A stretch of 64,000 nt of DNA from Microcoleus vaginatus_C (lineage in GTDB: Bacteria > Cyanobacteriota > Cyanobacteriia > Cyanobacteriales > Microcoleaceae), in the NCBI GenBank assembly GCA_040004035.1, contig JAMPLN010000004.1, one strand, 5' to 3'. Of this stretch, positions 50,004 to 59,259 are shown piece after piece (the first letter of the stretch is position 1; each line of letters starts with the position of its first letter). The notes under the pieces were generated by a model, which made no database searches, was not told the DNA's origin, and saw only the letters and a list, made by a program, of their open reading frames with translations. The position numbers and the translations under genes are program-made.

Positions 50004-51635
50004 ATGCAAATCCAGCATTTTCCTCACCTGATTACTGCTTTTATACTGGGAACACCTGGTGTATTTCTACTAACATCATCCCCAAGTTTTGCTGCACCAA
50101 TTGATAGATTAGTTGCTCCTGAACCGTTAAATACCTTGGCAGAAAAACCCTTCGCGCAGGTGAATTCTGTCTCTCAACTGTCGGATGTAAAACCGACTGA
50201 CTGGGCGTTTCAGGCGCTGCAATCTCTAGTAGAACGCTACGGCTGCATTGCCGGTTATCCTGACGGCACCTACAGAGGAAACCGTGCTATGACGCGGTAC
50301 GAATTTGCAGCAGGATTGAATAGCTGTCTCGATCGAGTCAGCGAACTAATTGCCACAGGAACAACCAACCAGATTACTGGGGAAGATTTAGCGATCGTCC
50401 AAAAGCTGCAAGCAGAATTTGCCACTGAATTATCGGTGTTGCGGGGTCGAGTCGATGCTCTAGATGCACGCACAGCCGAACTAGAAGCGCATCAGTTCTC
50501 GACTACAACTAAGCTGAATGCGGAAATTATCGTGGTGGTAACAGATACCTCCGGTAACAGTGTTGGGGATTCGCGCGATCGCACCAACACTATTGTTGCC
50601 AACCGCGGCCGATTAAATTTTGAAACCAGCTTCACCGGTCGCGATATGCTGAGAACCCGTTTGGAATTCGGCAACTTGGGCAGGATTGCCGATGAGACGG
50701 GTACAAATATGACGGCCTTGAACTTTGATGGCAATGTCGATAACACAATCACCGTCCCTCACGTATTGTATGTCACCCCGCTGACCTCTAATCTGGCGCT
50801 GACCGTCGGCCCCACAGGTGTCGGGTATCCCGATATTACGGATTTACTGACTCCTCCAACGATCGCCAGCGATAGTGAGGGAATTCCCTCGAAGTTCGGA
50901 CAATACAATCCCCTCTACCGGCGGGGAGGTGGCGGTGCTGCTGTCAACTGGACGATCGTCAAAAACCTCACCCTGACTGTGGGCTATATAGCCGGAAATC
51001 CCAATCTCTCGCAGCAAAGTAACGGTTTATTCAACGGTTCCTACAACGCTCTGGTTCAGCTTGCCTACCGGGGCGATCGCGGAGCCATTGGCGTAGCCTA
51101 TTCTCGTACCTTTGCACCAAGCGGTAAAGCCGACCTCACAGGGGGTACGGGCAGTTTTTTGGCTGCGCGACCTTTTGGGGACAATATTGCTACATCCAGC
51201 GATTCTGTAGGCGTACAAGGATTCTACCGCCTTGCTCCCCGGTTGCAAGTTCACGGTTGGGGCGTTTATACTCGCGCCAATGCCGAAAATTCCGGTGTTA
51301 GCAGCGTTTCTGATGGTAGAGGTGGCGTGGTTTTGCTAAATGTTGACGGTGACGATCGCGCCGATATTGTGTATGCAGCGATCGGGATAAGTTTCCCAGA
51401 TGTGGGAGGCGAAGGCAATCTACCGGGGATTTTAGTGGGTTTACCAGGTCGCGTGACGAACAGTAATGTCCGCCGCGAGAGAGATACTTCCTATCACATT
51501 GAAGCCTTCTATCGCTTTCAGGTCAACGACAACATTTCCATCACCCCTGCTGCTTGGGCCGTTGTTAATCCTGAGAATGACAGCCGCAACGACACTCAAT
51601 GGGTTTGGTTGCTCCGCACTGGCTTTAACTTTTAA
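50004..51635 (+). CDS. Cyanobacterial outer-membrane porin with SLH domain (iron uptake porin type)
   Basis: A 543-residue exported porin. Signal peptide ends near residue 31 (SPSFAAP). An SLH domain (about residues 60-110: VKPTDWAFQALQSLVERYGCIAGYPDGTYRGNRAMTRYEFAAGLN) anchors it to peptidoglycan, a short coiled coil follows (about residues 125-160), then an OprB-type beta barrel. Cyanobacterial members pass small solutes or inorganic ions. It lies 45 bp after rbsC on the same strand, so it may let sugar through the outer membrane. This link is inference. Confidence 0.88.
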   Translation: MQIQHFPHLITAFILGTPGVFLLTSSPSFAAPIDRLVAPEPLNTLAEKPFAQVNSVSQLSDVKPTDWAFQALQSLVERYGCIAGYPDGTYRGNRAMTRYEFAAGLNSCLDRVSELIATGTTNQITGEDLAIVQKLQAEFATELSVLRGRVDALDARTAELEAHQFSTTTKLNAEIIVVVTDTSGNSVGDSRDRTNTIVANRGRLNFETSFTGRDMLRTRLEFGNLGRIADETGTNMTALNFDGNVDNTITVPHVLYVTPLTSNLALTVGPTGVGYPDITDLLTPPTIASDSEGIPSKFGQYNPLYRRGGGGAAVNWTIVKNLTLTVGYIAGNPNLSQQSNGLFNGSYNALVQLAYRGDRGAIGVAYSRTFAPSGKADLTGGTGSFLAARPFGDNIATSSDSVGVQGFYRLAPRLQVHGWGVYTRANAENSGVSSVSDGRGGVVLLNVDGDDRADIVYAAIGISFPDVGGEGNLPGILVGLPGRVTNSNVRRERDTSYHIEAFYRFQVNDNISITPAAWAVVNPENDSRNDTQWVWLLRTGFNF

Positions 51636-51670
51636 CCGGAAAGATATTTTAGTAACTTGGTCCTAGACGC

Positions 51671-51734
51671 AAAAACCCAGTTTCTTGACGTAATTGCCTC
51701 ATTTGAGACGATAATCGCGAGAAACTGGGTTTTT
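51671..51734 (+). terminator. Hairpin terminator after the porin gene
   Basis: AAAAACCCAGTTTCT (51671-51685) pairs exactly with AGAAACTGGGTTTTT (51720-51734), ending in a T-run. The AAACCCAGTTTCT repeat is dispersed elsewhere in this genome. Confidence 0.75.
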
Positions 51735-52003
51735 TAGACTGATAGTGCGTCCAGGGCTTCCAGTCCATGCCACACAACAAAAAACCCCTACCATCGCTGG
51801 CTGGGGTAGAAAATTATCAGGGTGCATCTACTAATATTTGCAACTATAACATACATTTGTGGGGTGTCACCCTCCATGGGTGACACCCAACGAAGATTTT
51901 GAGTCAGAATAAATTATGATTCAATCTGCCAATGATTAACAAAGCTTCTATATCATCTCGTTCTGTCCCAGCCGATCTAAAATTTAAGATTTAGAATAAA
52001 TCT
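51735..52003. repeat. Spacer with a perfect short hairpin
   Basis: Between the porin and serS. Perfect hairpin GGGTGTCACCC (51862-51872) / GGGTGACACCC (51878-51888) with loop TCCAT. The other bases show no gene. serS promoter elements should lie near 51,930-51,990. Confidence 0.5.
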
Positions 52004-53284
52004 GTGCTAGACCTCAAATTAATCCGAGAAAACCCGCAAGCCGTGCAGGAAAGCCTCAACCTGCGCGGAGGTAACTATGAAATCGAGCCGATTTTGCAAT
52101 TAGACAAACAGCAGCGGGAGTTGGAGGGCAAGCGATCGCAACTACAAGCCCGCAGCAACGAAATTGCCAAACTCATCGGTCAAAAAAGAAAATCGGGTTT
52201 ACCCCTCGAATCTCCCGAAATTCAGGAACTGCAGGCAGAAGGCAACGCAGTCGGCACCGAGTCGAACGAACTGCAAGCACAGGAAAAAGAGCTAAAAGCT
52301 CAAATAGAAGCTTTATTGCTACCGCTGCCAAACTTGCCGAGTCCGTCAACGCCGATCGGCAAAAATGAAGAGGAAAACGTCGAAATCCGGCGCTGGGGAG
52401 ACGAATACATTCCCCAAAATTCCGGTATTTTACCGCACTGGGAAATCGGCGAAAAATTAGGAATTATCAACTTTGAACGGGCAGTAAAAATCGCTCAGCC
52501 CCGCTTTGTGAGCTTAATGGGAGCCGGGGCAGCCCTGGAAAGAGCGATTATTCAATTCATGCTCGACCGCCACACAAAAGCCGGTTATGTAGAAGTAATT
52601 CCCCCATTTTTAGTTAACACTGAATCCCTCACAGCTACGGGTCAATTACCCAAATTTGCTGAAGAAAGTTTCAAGTGCGACCAAGATGATTTATGGTTAA
52701 TTCCTACTTCCGAAGTTCCGGTTGTCAATTTGTACAGAGGTGAAATATTAACAGCAGAACAGTTGCCAATTTATCACTGTTCTTACACTCCTTGTTTTCG
52801 CCGCGAAGCTGGCAGTTACGGCAAAGATACGCGGGGATTAATTCGATTGCACCAATTTAATAAAGTTGAATTGGTAAAACTCGTGCATCCGAGTACCTCC
52901 GAGGCAGAGCACGAAAAGTTAGTGCAGGATGCTGAGGGAGTTTTGCAGGCGCTGAAATTGCCTTATCGGGCGATCGCGCTATGTACCGGCGACTTGGGTT
53001 TCGCGGCCGCCAAAACCTACGATTTAGAGGTGTGGCTGCCATCGGCGGGCAAATACCGCGAGATTTCCAGTTGTTCCAACGTCGCAGATTTTCAGGCGCG
53101 ACGGGCAAATATTCGCTTTAAAGAAGCGGGTAAAAAAGGCACTCAATTCGTTCACGCGCTGAACGGTTCCGGTTTAGCTGTGGGTCGGACAATGGCAGCA
53201 ATTTTGGAGAATTACCAGCAGCCCGACGGAACTGTAAAAGTGCCGGAAGCCTTACAACCCTATTTGGGACGGGAAGTTTTATAG
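52004..53284 (+). CDS. serS: Seryl-tRNA synthetase
   Basis: A 426-residue class II aminoacyl-tRNA synthetase, which charges tRNA-Ser in the cytoplasm. It begins with a GTG codon (52004) whose product LDLKLIRENPQAVQESL is the normal SerS N-terminus. The long antiparallel coiled-coil tRNA-binding arm spans about residues 30-105, motif 2 CSYTPCFRREAGSYGKDTRG is at about residue 255, and motif 3 GSGLAVGRTMAAILENYQ is near the C-terminus. Length and motifs are standard. Confidence 0.95.
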   Translation: MLDLKLIRENPQAVQESLNLRGGNYEIEPILQLDKQQRELEGKRSQLQARSNEIAKLIGQKRKSGLPLESPEIQELQAEGNAVGTESNELQAQEKELKAQIEALLLPLPNLPSPSTPIGKNEEENVEIRRWGDEYIPQNSGILPHWEIGEKLGIINFERAVKIAQPRFVSLMGAGAALERAIIQFMLDRHTKAGYVEVIPPFLVNTESLTATGQLPKFAEESFKCDQDDLWLIPTSEVPVVNLYRGEILTAEQLPIYHCSYTPCFRREAGSYGKDTRGLIRLHQFNKVELVKLVHPSTSEAEHEKLVQDAEGVLQALKLPYRAIALCTGDLGFAAAKTYDLEVWLPSAGKYREISSCSNVADFQARRANIRFKEAGKKGTQFVHALNGSGLAVGRTMAAILENYQQPDGTVKVPEALQPYLGREVL

Positions 53285-53487
53285 ACAAGATAATTCGGCG
53301 ATTAACTGGTTGCCCAGGCTCTGCCTGGGAACCGATGTACAGAGGCTCTGCCTCGCTTGCTTGCGAAAATTGCAGGCAGAGCCTGTGGATCTCCGTTACC
53401 AGGCTCTGCCTGGTAACGAGTAACGAGTAAAACTATTGTGGTGTAGGCATCCTGCCTGCCCTTGGCTGGCTGTTTACCAGATATCTA
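53285..53487. repeat. CCAGGCTCTGCCTGG-type repeats after serS
   Basis: GCCCAGGCTCTGCCTGGGA, AGAGGCTCTGCCTCGC, GCAGGCAGAGCCTG and ACCAGGCTCTGCCTGGTA (53,305-53,420): palindromic repeat units, each with self-complementary arms, and a GGCATCCTGCCTGCCC tract (about 53,445-53,462). The palindromes can form hairpins that end both converging transcripts. Confidence 0.65.
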
Positions 53488-54504
53488 TTACAGTTTGAGC
53501 AGTGCTTCCTTAATGTCCAGGGCTAAAAATCTATCCAATGCTAGATACATCCAATAAACAGATAACTGACTATCACTGCTAGTCTTCTGAAATCCCAAAG
53601 CCAGGCACAGTTTTTCGTACATGGGGTGAATCATTAGCGTGTACAAGTCGCAAAGATTGGGAAAATCTGTTTGCATTTCGCCTAAAACTTTTTGTGAGTC
53701 TTCGAGAAAAGCAATGCGGTATTCTGACAAATACTGCGGATCGATCATCCAACTGCGGACAAATACTGACTGGCAATTTAGATCTCCTGGTAGCGCCATC
53801 TTGAAAGGATCGATATCGGAAATAGAACTTAAATGAAGCCCTTTACTAGCAGCATTAAAAAAATTAACTTCAGATTCGCTAGCTGTGGGATAAAGTAAGT
53901 AAAATCCGACTGGATTTAGATTATCTGAGCGGCGCAAAACTCGCATTCCTTTTGAGTATTGACTGGCAAAAAGCCGGAGGATTTTAGCAATTTTGTGGGG
54001 AACGGCGTTAGTGTTTCGGTTCATCCAGTTGTAATTGGTGGCTAATAAATTGGCAACGGGAATCGCGTCGCACCGAGGGTTGAAATCATCTAATTGGAGT
54101 TGTACAGGCTTTTGAGGTTCGGCGGTATCTAAAATTTCTGAAACTGGTTGAATTTGAATTGCCGTAGCGTTACCATCAAAGTGTTTTGCGATTAATCCGA
54201 GTGCTGCTAATTTATCTAACATCATTCCGGCGGCGCGATCGCTCCCGCGATCGGAATCGCAGTAAAATAGTTCGGCGGCTTCCCGGTGAGTGCACTGCAC
54301 TTCTGTTGCTGGCACTTCCAGTTTCGCCAGCGGTGGTTTGAGACGGGGCTGGCTTTCCTGAAGCTGTTTCACCGATAAGTAAACCCAAAGCCTGATAAAG
54401 CATTCAGCCCTAGTGCGAGTTACGCCTACTCGTTTCATCAACAGCGAAACAGCCGTGCGGCGTTGAGAAGGAGAATACCAAGTATCTAGTTTTGCAATAT
54501 CCAT
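53488..54504 (-). CDS. Unrecognised conserved-looking protein
   Basis: A 338-residue protein without signal peptide or membrane helix. The first 100 residues carry helix-rich segments (LMKRVGVTRTRAECFIRLWVYLSVK, AAGMMLDKLAALGLIAKHF) that could form a winged-helix-like fold. A central TNYNWMNRNTNAVPHKIAKILRL segment and a C-terminal half (GFYLLYPTASESEVNFFN, then DLNCQSVFVRSWMIDPQYL) resemble an acetyltransferase-type core only weakly. It is divergent from the KAS III-fusion operon. Because of that placement it may be its regulator, but I assign no function. Confidence 0.6.
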   Translation of the reverse strand: MDIAKLDTWYSPSQRRTAVSLLMKRVGVTRTRAECFIRLWVYLSVKQLQESQPRLKPPLAKLEVPATEVQCTHREAAELFYCDSDRGSDRAAGMMLDKLAALGLIAKHFDGNATAIQIQPVSEILDTAEPQKPVQLQLDDFNPRCDAIPVANLLATNYNWMNRNTNAVPHKIAKILRLFASQYSKGMRVLRRSDNLNPVGFYLLYPTASESEVNFFNAASKGLHLSSISDIDPFKMALPGDLNCQSVFVRSWMIDPQYLSEYRIAFLEDSQKVLGEMQTDFPNLCDLYTLMIHPMYEKLCLALGFQKTSSDSQLSVYWMYLALDRFLALDIKEALLKL

Positions 54505-54750
54505 TTCAGTCGGGAAGCTGCGAAGGAACTCTAGTTACATATTGGCTCAATTACATAAAACTTCACCCCGCTTCAGGTAACTTGTTGCCGCTGTTGCTCA
54601 ACTTGCCTGATTTCCAGCGACTCTACAAGATAGCTGCTTCCTCCTTGCAAGTTCACGGCTTCACAAAGCACCATCAATTTTAGATATTTTCTGGCTTGAT
54701 TTAACAAAGCAACGAACCCGAGTAAATTAGCAACTTTGGAGGTTGACGCC

Positions 54751-56619
54751 ATGTACAGTGCTTATATCAATCGGATGGGAAAATTTTTGCCGGGAGAACC
54801 AATTAATAATGATGAGATGGAAGAATATCTCGGCAAAATTGCCTCGCGCCCTTCGAGAGTCAGGCAGCGAATTCTCAACAGCAACGGCATTCAACAGCGC
54901 TACTACGCGATCGACAAACAGCAGCAAACACTATATTCTAACAGCCAAATGGCAGCGTTTGCCGTCCGTGACGCGATTTCTCAGTCAAATCTGGAACCAG
55001 GGGCGATCGACTTATTGGCCTGCGCTACCACTTTACCAGACTTATTAGTACCGGGATTTGCCAGCACAGTACACGGGGAACTTTCCGAATTATCTCCCCT
55101 AGAAATAGTTTCAACTCAAGGAGTTTGCTGTGCCGGAGTTAGTGCTTTAAATTACGCCACATCTCAAATCGAACTCGGCAAAAAACAAACCGCCATTGCC
55201 GTCGCTTCCGAATTTCCCTCGCGCCTGTTCAAAAACACCAAATTTGAAGCAGAGACTTCAGTGCAAGCGGGAAAATCCCTGCCTTTCGATACAGAATTTC
55301 TGCGCTGGATGCTTTCCGACGGTGCGGGAGCATTGTTGCTCCAAAACCATCCCAGCGCGACAGGAATTAGCTTAAAAATAGAATGGATTGAACTCGTTTC
55401 TCACGCCAATGCTTATCCTGTTTGTATGTATTCAGGATTAGCCAACGAAACATCCACTAAAAGCTGGTTGGATTATTCCTCCTACCTTGATGCAGCCACA
55501 GCGGGAGCTTTTGACTTGCGGCAAAATATTCGCTTGCTGGACAATGTAATGAAATTAGGCGTTGAAGGTTGGCTGCGGTTGATTAAAACCGGGAGAGTTT
55601 GTCCGCAGGAAATCGACTGGCTGCTGTGCCACTATTCGTCTCACTTTTTCCGGGGGCAAATTGTAGAACTTCTGGAACAAGCAGGCTGCATGATTCCTGA
55701 AGAAAAATGGTTTACCAACTTATACACACGGGGAAATACAGGTTGTGCCTCGATTTATTTAATGTTAGAAGAATTGTTCAATTCTGGCAAGTTGCAACCG
55801 GGACAGAAAATCTTTTGTTTCGTGCCGGAAAGCGGCCGGTTTACAACGGCATACATGATGTTAACTGCTGTGGAAAATACCCATAAGCCTATGAGTTCTC
55901 AAATTTCTAACTTTCATGAGGTTCCCGAAGCTTCGCCTCTCGAAAGCGCTAAACCCGAACACCCCAACTCTCCGCAAGCTTATTTGTTGCGGGAGTTAGC
56001 AGGGATTTGGCTGAAGTTCGATCGCGAAATTCGTTCCGTTCCCATTGTCCGCAAATTGTACCGGGGAGAGTTTACAATAGAAGATTATCAAGCTTTGCTG
56101 TGCAATCTCCGGCCACAAGTTGTAGAGGGAGCTCGCTGGATTGCTCGCGCTGCTTCTAACATGATTGACTTTCGCCTGCGATCGACTTTTATCGGCCATG
56201 CCCAAGACGAACACCGCGACTATCAAATGCTTGAACAAAATTATGTTTCTGTGGGCGGTGAATTGGCAAAAATTGTGGAATATGATAAGAATATTGGCAG
56301 CGAAGCACTATCAGCTTTTATCTTCCACCAAGCATCGCGGGAAAATCCGGTTGATTTAATTGGCAGTATGTTTATTATCGAAGGATTGGGAAATCAGTTG
56401 GCGGGAAAGTGGGCCAAACAAATTCAAGAAACTCTCGGTTTGCAAGATGAACAAGTATCGTTTTTAGCGTACCACGGATCTAATGACGAGTCGCATTTAG
56501 CCAAACTGGAAAATTTGATTAATGCCGAATGGATGACAGATGATATTGCCCGCCGCATTGTCAAAACCGCTCGCGTTACTGCTCGTTTATATTTGCTGCA
56601 ATTGGAGGAAATTCGCTAA
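54751..56619 (+). CDS. Fusion: beta-ketoacyl-ACP synthase III + haem-oxygenase-like (diiron) domain
   Basis: A 622-residue protein from ATG 54751 (GGAGG 8 nt upstream). Residues about 1-375: KAS III fold with the triad C127 (STQGVCCAG), H294 (LLCHYSSH) and N329 (RGNTGCAS), intact as in FabH. Residues about 400-622: a helical haem-oxygenase/TenA-like module with possible metal ligands in HAQDEHRDY, IEGLGNQ and YHGSNDESH, as in iron-containing redox enzymes such as UndA and CADD-like oxidases. The pair suggests condensation of an acyl chain and oxidation of the product. The stop overlaps the next gene's start (TAATG). Confidence 0.8.
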   Translation: MYSAYINRMGKFLPGEPINNDEMEEYLGKIASRPSRVRQRILNSNGIQQRYYAIDKQQQTLYSNSQMAAFAVRDAISQSNLEPGAIDLLACATTLPDLLVPGFASTVHGELSELSPLEIVSTQGVCCAGVSALNYATSQIELGKKQTAIAVASEFPSRLFKNTKFEAETSVQAGKSLPFDTEFLRWMLSDGAGALLLQNHPSATGISLKIEWIELVSHANAYPVCMYSGLANETSTKSWLDYSSYLDAATAGAFDLRQNIRLLDNVMKLGVEGWLRLIKTGRVCPQEIDWLLCHYSSHFFRGQIVELLEQAGCMIPEEKWFTNLYTRGNTGCASIYLMLEELFNSGKLQPGQKIFCFVPESGRFTTAYMMLTAVENTHKPMSSQISNFHEVPEASPLESAKPEHPNSPQAYLLRELAGIWLKFDREIRSVPIVRKLYRGEFTIEDYQALLCNLRPQVVEGARWIARAASNMIDFRLRSTFIGHAQDEHRDYQMLEQNYVSVGGELAKIVEYDKNIGSEALSAFIFHQASRENPVDLIGSMFIIEGLGNQLAGKWAKQIQETLGLQDEQVSFLAYHGSNDESHLAKLENLINAEWMTDDIARRIVKTARVTARLYLLQLEEIR

Positions 56620-57545
56620 TGCAAAAGCTGCAAAAACAAGATACCGAAAATCTCCCAGATGAGCGAAAAATCCCTTACGCTACCAAACCCTACAACCGCC
56701 GAGATCCGAATGTTTGGGATGTGCTGTTTTGCGATCGAGCTATTCCCGTAGATTTAGTCGCAAAAGCATACATGATGCGGGATTTGCGAAACTGGACTCG
56801 CAATTATTTACTCATTCCCATCAAAGTAATTGCTAACTTGTTGCTGGCGGTAATTATGACAACAAAGCGCCTGTTGCCATTTCAATTTCGCGCTTACACT
56901 TTAATGCACAAATCGGCTGCATTTTTCCTAAATAATTTTGTCTCGCCCGAAGCTTGTTATTTAATTGTCCGACACATCTGCATCGGCTCCAACATTATCA
57001 ACTTCTTGATTGACAACGGCCCCGACACCCAGATAGAAAAGTCAAAGCTTTATCCGCGCACTGTTAGCGATTTAGCTAACAATGCGTTTCTCGAACACGA
57101 CTTAATTCTCTATAACTTTGTCTGGGATTACAACCAGGCAATGCTGACAAATCCTAACTGGTTGCAAGTCGTGAAAAAACGGGAAATAAATTATGATAGC
57201 ATTCAACCAGTAGAAGTTGCTATAGATTTTGAAAAACGCAGATGGCTCAACATTCTGGATTTAGAATCGGCGATCGAATTGTTTAAAGTTTTTTATTCTT
57301 TGTGTTTGACTAGCGACGAATTTGCGCGAGCAGTGATGTCGCTTCAGTTAGATGAAAACTTCGGACTCTATGTCAGCGAGATTACCGGAAATTGCGACTG
57401 GAATCATGTAATTGTCAATCGCCATCCGCTAGCGCCAAATAGTCCGTTTAATGCGGCACGCGACTTGTTTTTGCACGGAATAGTTTCGGAATATCTCTAT
57501 CGGTATTTGGAACTGCAAAAAGAGATGAGAAATGTTTCAAAGTAA
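56619..57545 (+). CDS. Membrane-associated protein, partner of the KAS III fusion (unknown family)
   Basis: A 308-residue protein starting in the TAATG overlap with the fusion gene, so translationally coupled. One or two membrane segments (about residues 65-90: LLIPIKVIANLLLAVIMTTKRLL). Around them are His/Arg-rich segments (MHKSAAFFLNNFVSP, LIVRHICIGSNIINF, LEHDLILYNFVWDYN). This resembles DUF6999-type proteins. No catalytic motif is known to me, although several His/Asp pairs could bind metal. It is probably a second enzyme or membrane anchor of the same pathway. Confidence 0.7.
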   Translation: MQKLQKQDTENLPDERKIPYATKPYNRRDPNVWDVLFCDRAIPVDLVAKAYMMRDLRNWTRNYLLIPIKVIANLLLAVIMTTKRLLPFQFRAYTLMHKSAAFFLNNFVSPEACYLIVRHICIGSNIINFLIDNGPDTQIEKSKLYPRTVSDLANNAFLEHDLILYNFVWDYNQAMLTNPNWLQVVKKREINYDSIQPVEVAIDFEKRRWLNILDLESAIELFKVFYSLCLTSDEFARAVMSLQLDENFGLYVSEITGNCDWNHVIVNRHPLAPNSPFNAARDLFLHGIVSEYLYRYLELQKEMRNVSK

Positions 57546-57668
57546 GGTGCTTATGTAAGTGCAACGTAAGCACCTTACGAATATAAGGAGCGCGTCCAAT
57601 AACTTTTTGCGTAAGTCCTGAAGTTTGAAAGAATGGTTAATTTTTATGTCAAAAATCAATAGGAAAAC
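57546..57668. other. Short spacer after the fusion operon
   Basis: An inverted repeat GTGCTTATGTAAGTGCAA / CGTAAGCACCTTACG (about 57,550-57,582) looks like the operon end. No gene is seen. Confidence 0.4.
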
Positions 57669-57806
57669 TCAAGCTGTTGCTAGCTGTGCTTGTTCTACTG
57701 CTTTGGGCACAGTCTGATTTACCACAATCCACTTGCCTGTAATTGGGTCGCGGTAAGTAATAAACGGATTAGATTTTAAAGGTTGACTGCAAGGTTTAGC
57801 GCCCAT
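57669..57806 (-). CDS. Tiny cyanobacterial-type protein (45 residues)
   Basis: ATG at 57806 read on the minus strand gives 45 residues: MGAKPCSQPLKSNPFITYRD, then PITGKWIVVNQ, and a short Ala/Gln-rich end. The PLKSNPFITYRDPxTGKW motif looks like a conserved small-protein core and the codon pattern is good, unlike the surrounding DNA. No signal peptide or membrane helix, and function unknown. The upstream sequence encodes IYWECVE in the same frame before a stop, so a start a few codons earlier is possible. Confidence 0.65.
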   Translation of the reverse strand: MGAKPCSQPLKSNPFITYRDPITGKWIVVNQTVPKAVEQAQLATA

Positions 57807-58123
57807 TTCTACACACTCCCAATAAATGGTATTGAATAACTACTACAACACCATACCTTTAATAATCGGATATTTTGCCTAAAATCCGCGTGATTTACAA
57901 CTCAACAATAGGTGATATTTTAGGTGTGTTTTGGTGACATAGAACACTACCTAATGTGATTTAAAACTGCGTTGGCAGTGAGCAGTATCACCAAAAACCT
58001 TCCGTAAAAAAAATCGGCCTTCTGGTTTTTACCTTCTACCTTTAAGAGGGCCACTCTTTTCAGTATACATCTGATATTATTAAGTAAGGTAAAGACGTTT
58101 ATCAGAGATCCCCTCACAAACTT
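57807..58123. other. Spacer before msrA
   Basis: About 320 bp with no gene visible, A/T-rich, containing the promoter regions of the 45-residue gene (minus) and msrA (plus). The AAAAAAATCGGCCTTCTGGTTTTT segment near 58,005-58,030 has no strong dyad. Confidence 0.4.
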
Positions 58124-58777
58124 ATGGTGCTATTTGGATTTGGCAAAAAGTCGAGCCTGCCCTCTCCCCAAGAGGCCTTGCCGGGGCGGGCAGAGTCGAT
58201 GTCGGTACCGGCAACTCACTTTGTTAACGGCAATCCGCTCAAACCTCCCTTTCCAAACGGCATGGAGACTGCCTTGTTTGGCCTGGGCTGTTTTTGGGGA
58301 GCAGAACGCAAATTTTGGCAACAAAATGGAGTTTTTTCGACGGCTGTTGGCTACGCGGCCGGGATTACTCCGAATCCTACTTACAACGAAGTTTGCAGCG
58401 GGATGACGGGACATAATGAAGTAGTTCTGGTTGTGTTCGATCCCAAAGTAATTAGTTACGAAACGCTGCTCAAAGTTTTTTGGGAAAGTCACAATCCTAC
58501 TCAAGGAATGCGTCAGGGTAATGATTCGGGTACTCAGTACCGATCGGGAATTTACACGTATTCAGCCAGCCAAAAGCAGCTAGCTGAAGCTTCGCGCGAT
58601 GCTTACCAGCAGGCTTTGACTGCGGCCGGTTACGGCAAGATTACCACTGAAATTATTGATGCTCCTGAGTTTTATTACGCAGAAAGCTATCATCAGCAGT
58701 ATCTTGCTAAAAACCCGAACGGTTATTGCGGCTTGGGCGGTACTAAGGTTTGTTTGCCTGCTATGTCTCAGGCTTAA
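58124..58777 (+). CDS. msrA: Peptide-methionine (S)-S-oxide reductase
   Basis: A 217-residue MsrA that repairs oxidised methionine (S-sulfoxide form). The catalytic GLGCFWGAE contains Cys56, and the family block GTQYRSGIYTYS and the C-terminal segments follow. The first 40 residues carry a loop rich in Pro/Ala/Ser before the core, a common cyanobacterial variant. The recycling Cys near the C-terminus is in the YCGLGGTKVCLP segment. Single-gene transcript, with a hairpin after the stop. Confidence 0.93.
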   Translation: MVLFGFGKKSSLPSPQEALPGRAESMSVPATHFVNGNPLKPPFPNGMETALFGLGCFWGAERKFWQQNGVFSTAVGYAAGITPNPTYNEVCSGMTGHNEVVLVVFDPKVISYETLLKVFWESHNPTQGMRQGNDSGTQYRSGIYTYSASQKQLAEASRDAYQQALTAAGYGKITTEIIDAPEFYYAESYHQQYLAKNPNGYCGLGGTKVCLPAMSQA

Positions 58778-58815
58778 AAATGAACCCAGCTTAGGGATAG
58801 GAACACATAGTTCAG

Positions 58816-58868
58816 GACAAAACATTGTTGTGTCCTTAAAACATAGATCAGGACACAACAATGTTGTC
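58816..58868 (+). terminator. Hairpin after msrA
   Basis: GACAAAACATTGTTGTGTCC (58816-58835) and GGACACAACAATGTTGTC (58851-58868) pair over about 18 bp with a small bulge. The GTTGTGTCC repeat is repetitive DNA. It likely ends the msrA transcript. Confidence 0.55.
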
Positions 58869-58953
58869 TCCCTACAATATATCTGGTAGGTCGTTGCTCC
58901 TAGCCCGCCACAAAAAGCGGAATATGTTAGTAATAGTTGAAAATAGGTAATAA

Positions 58954-59259
58954 ATGCTGAATGCTGTTGTAATTATCAATATACTAATATCTGTAGTCTG
59001 TTTTTATATCGCTGCGAGGGTGTGGAAAATCAGGCGGACGATCGCACGTTTGGAAATGCGGCTCGCAGCTATGGAACGCACCAGCAGCAAGGTCCTCAGC
59101 ACCTCGCCGGATTTCCTTGGTAAAAGGCAGCAAGGTACCCGCCAACTGCGACGGCGTTATCAACAACTGGAATTGCAACTGCAACAGGTTCAGCAACTTT
59201 TGGGATTGCTAGGTTTGGGACGGATGCTTTGGTCCAGGCGCGCTCGACCTTTGAGGTAA
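58954..59259 (+). CDS. Small membrane protein of unknown function
   Basis: A 101-residue protein: one N-terminal membrane helix (about residues 3-22: NAVVIINILISVVCFYIAARVW), then a basic region with a helical coiled coil rich in Gln/Leu (QLRRRYQQLELQLQQVQQLLGLLGLG) and a basic tail. A single-pass membrane protein with a cytoplasmic helix. It precedes two other small envelope proteins (YtxH and DUF948-like) on the same strand, so it may belong to that set. Confidence 0.6.
   Translation: MLNAVVIINILISVVCFYIAARVWKIRRTIARLEMRLAAMERTSSKVLSTSPDFLGKRQQGTRQLRRRYQQLELQLQQVQQLLGLLGLGRMLWSRRARPLR

Noticed and set aside
54736..54750. TTG start of the KAS III fusion
   Set aside because: The bases include the GGAGG ribosome binding site of the ATG at 54751, so they are not likely to be coding.
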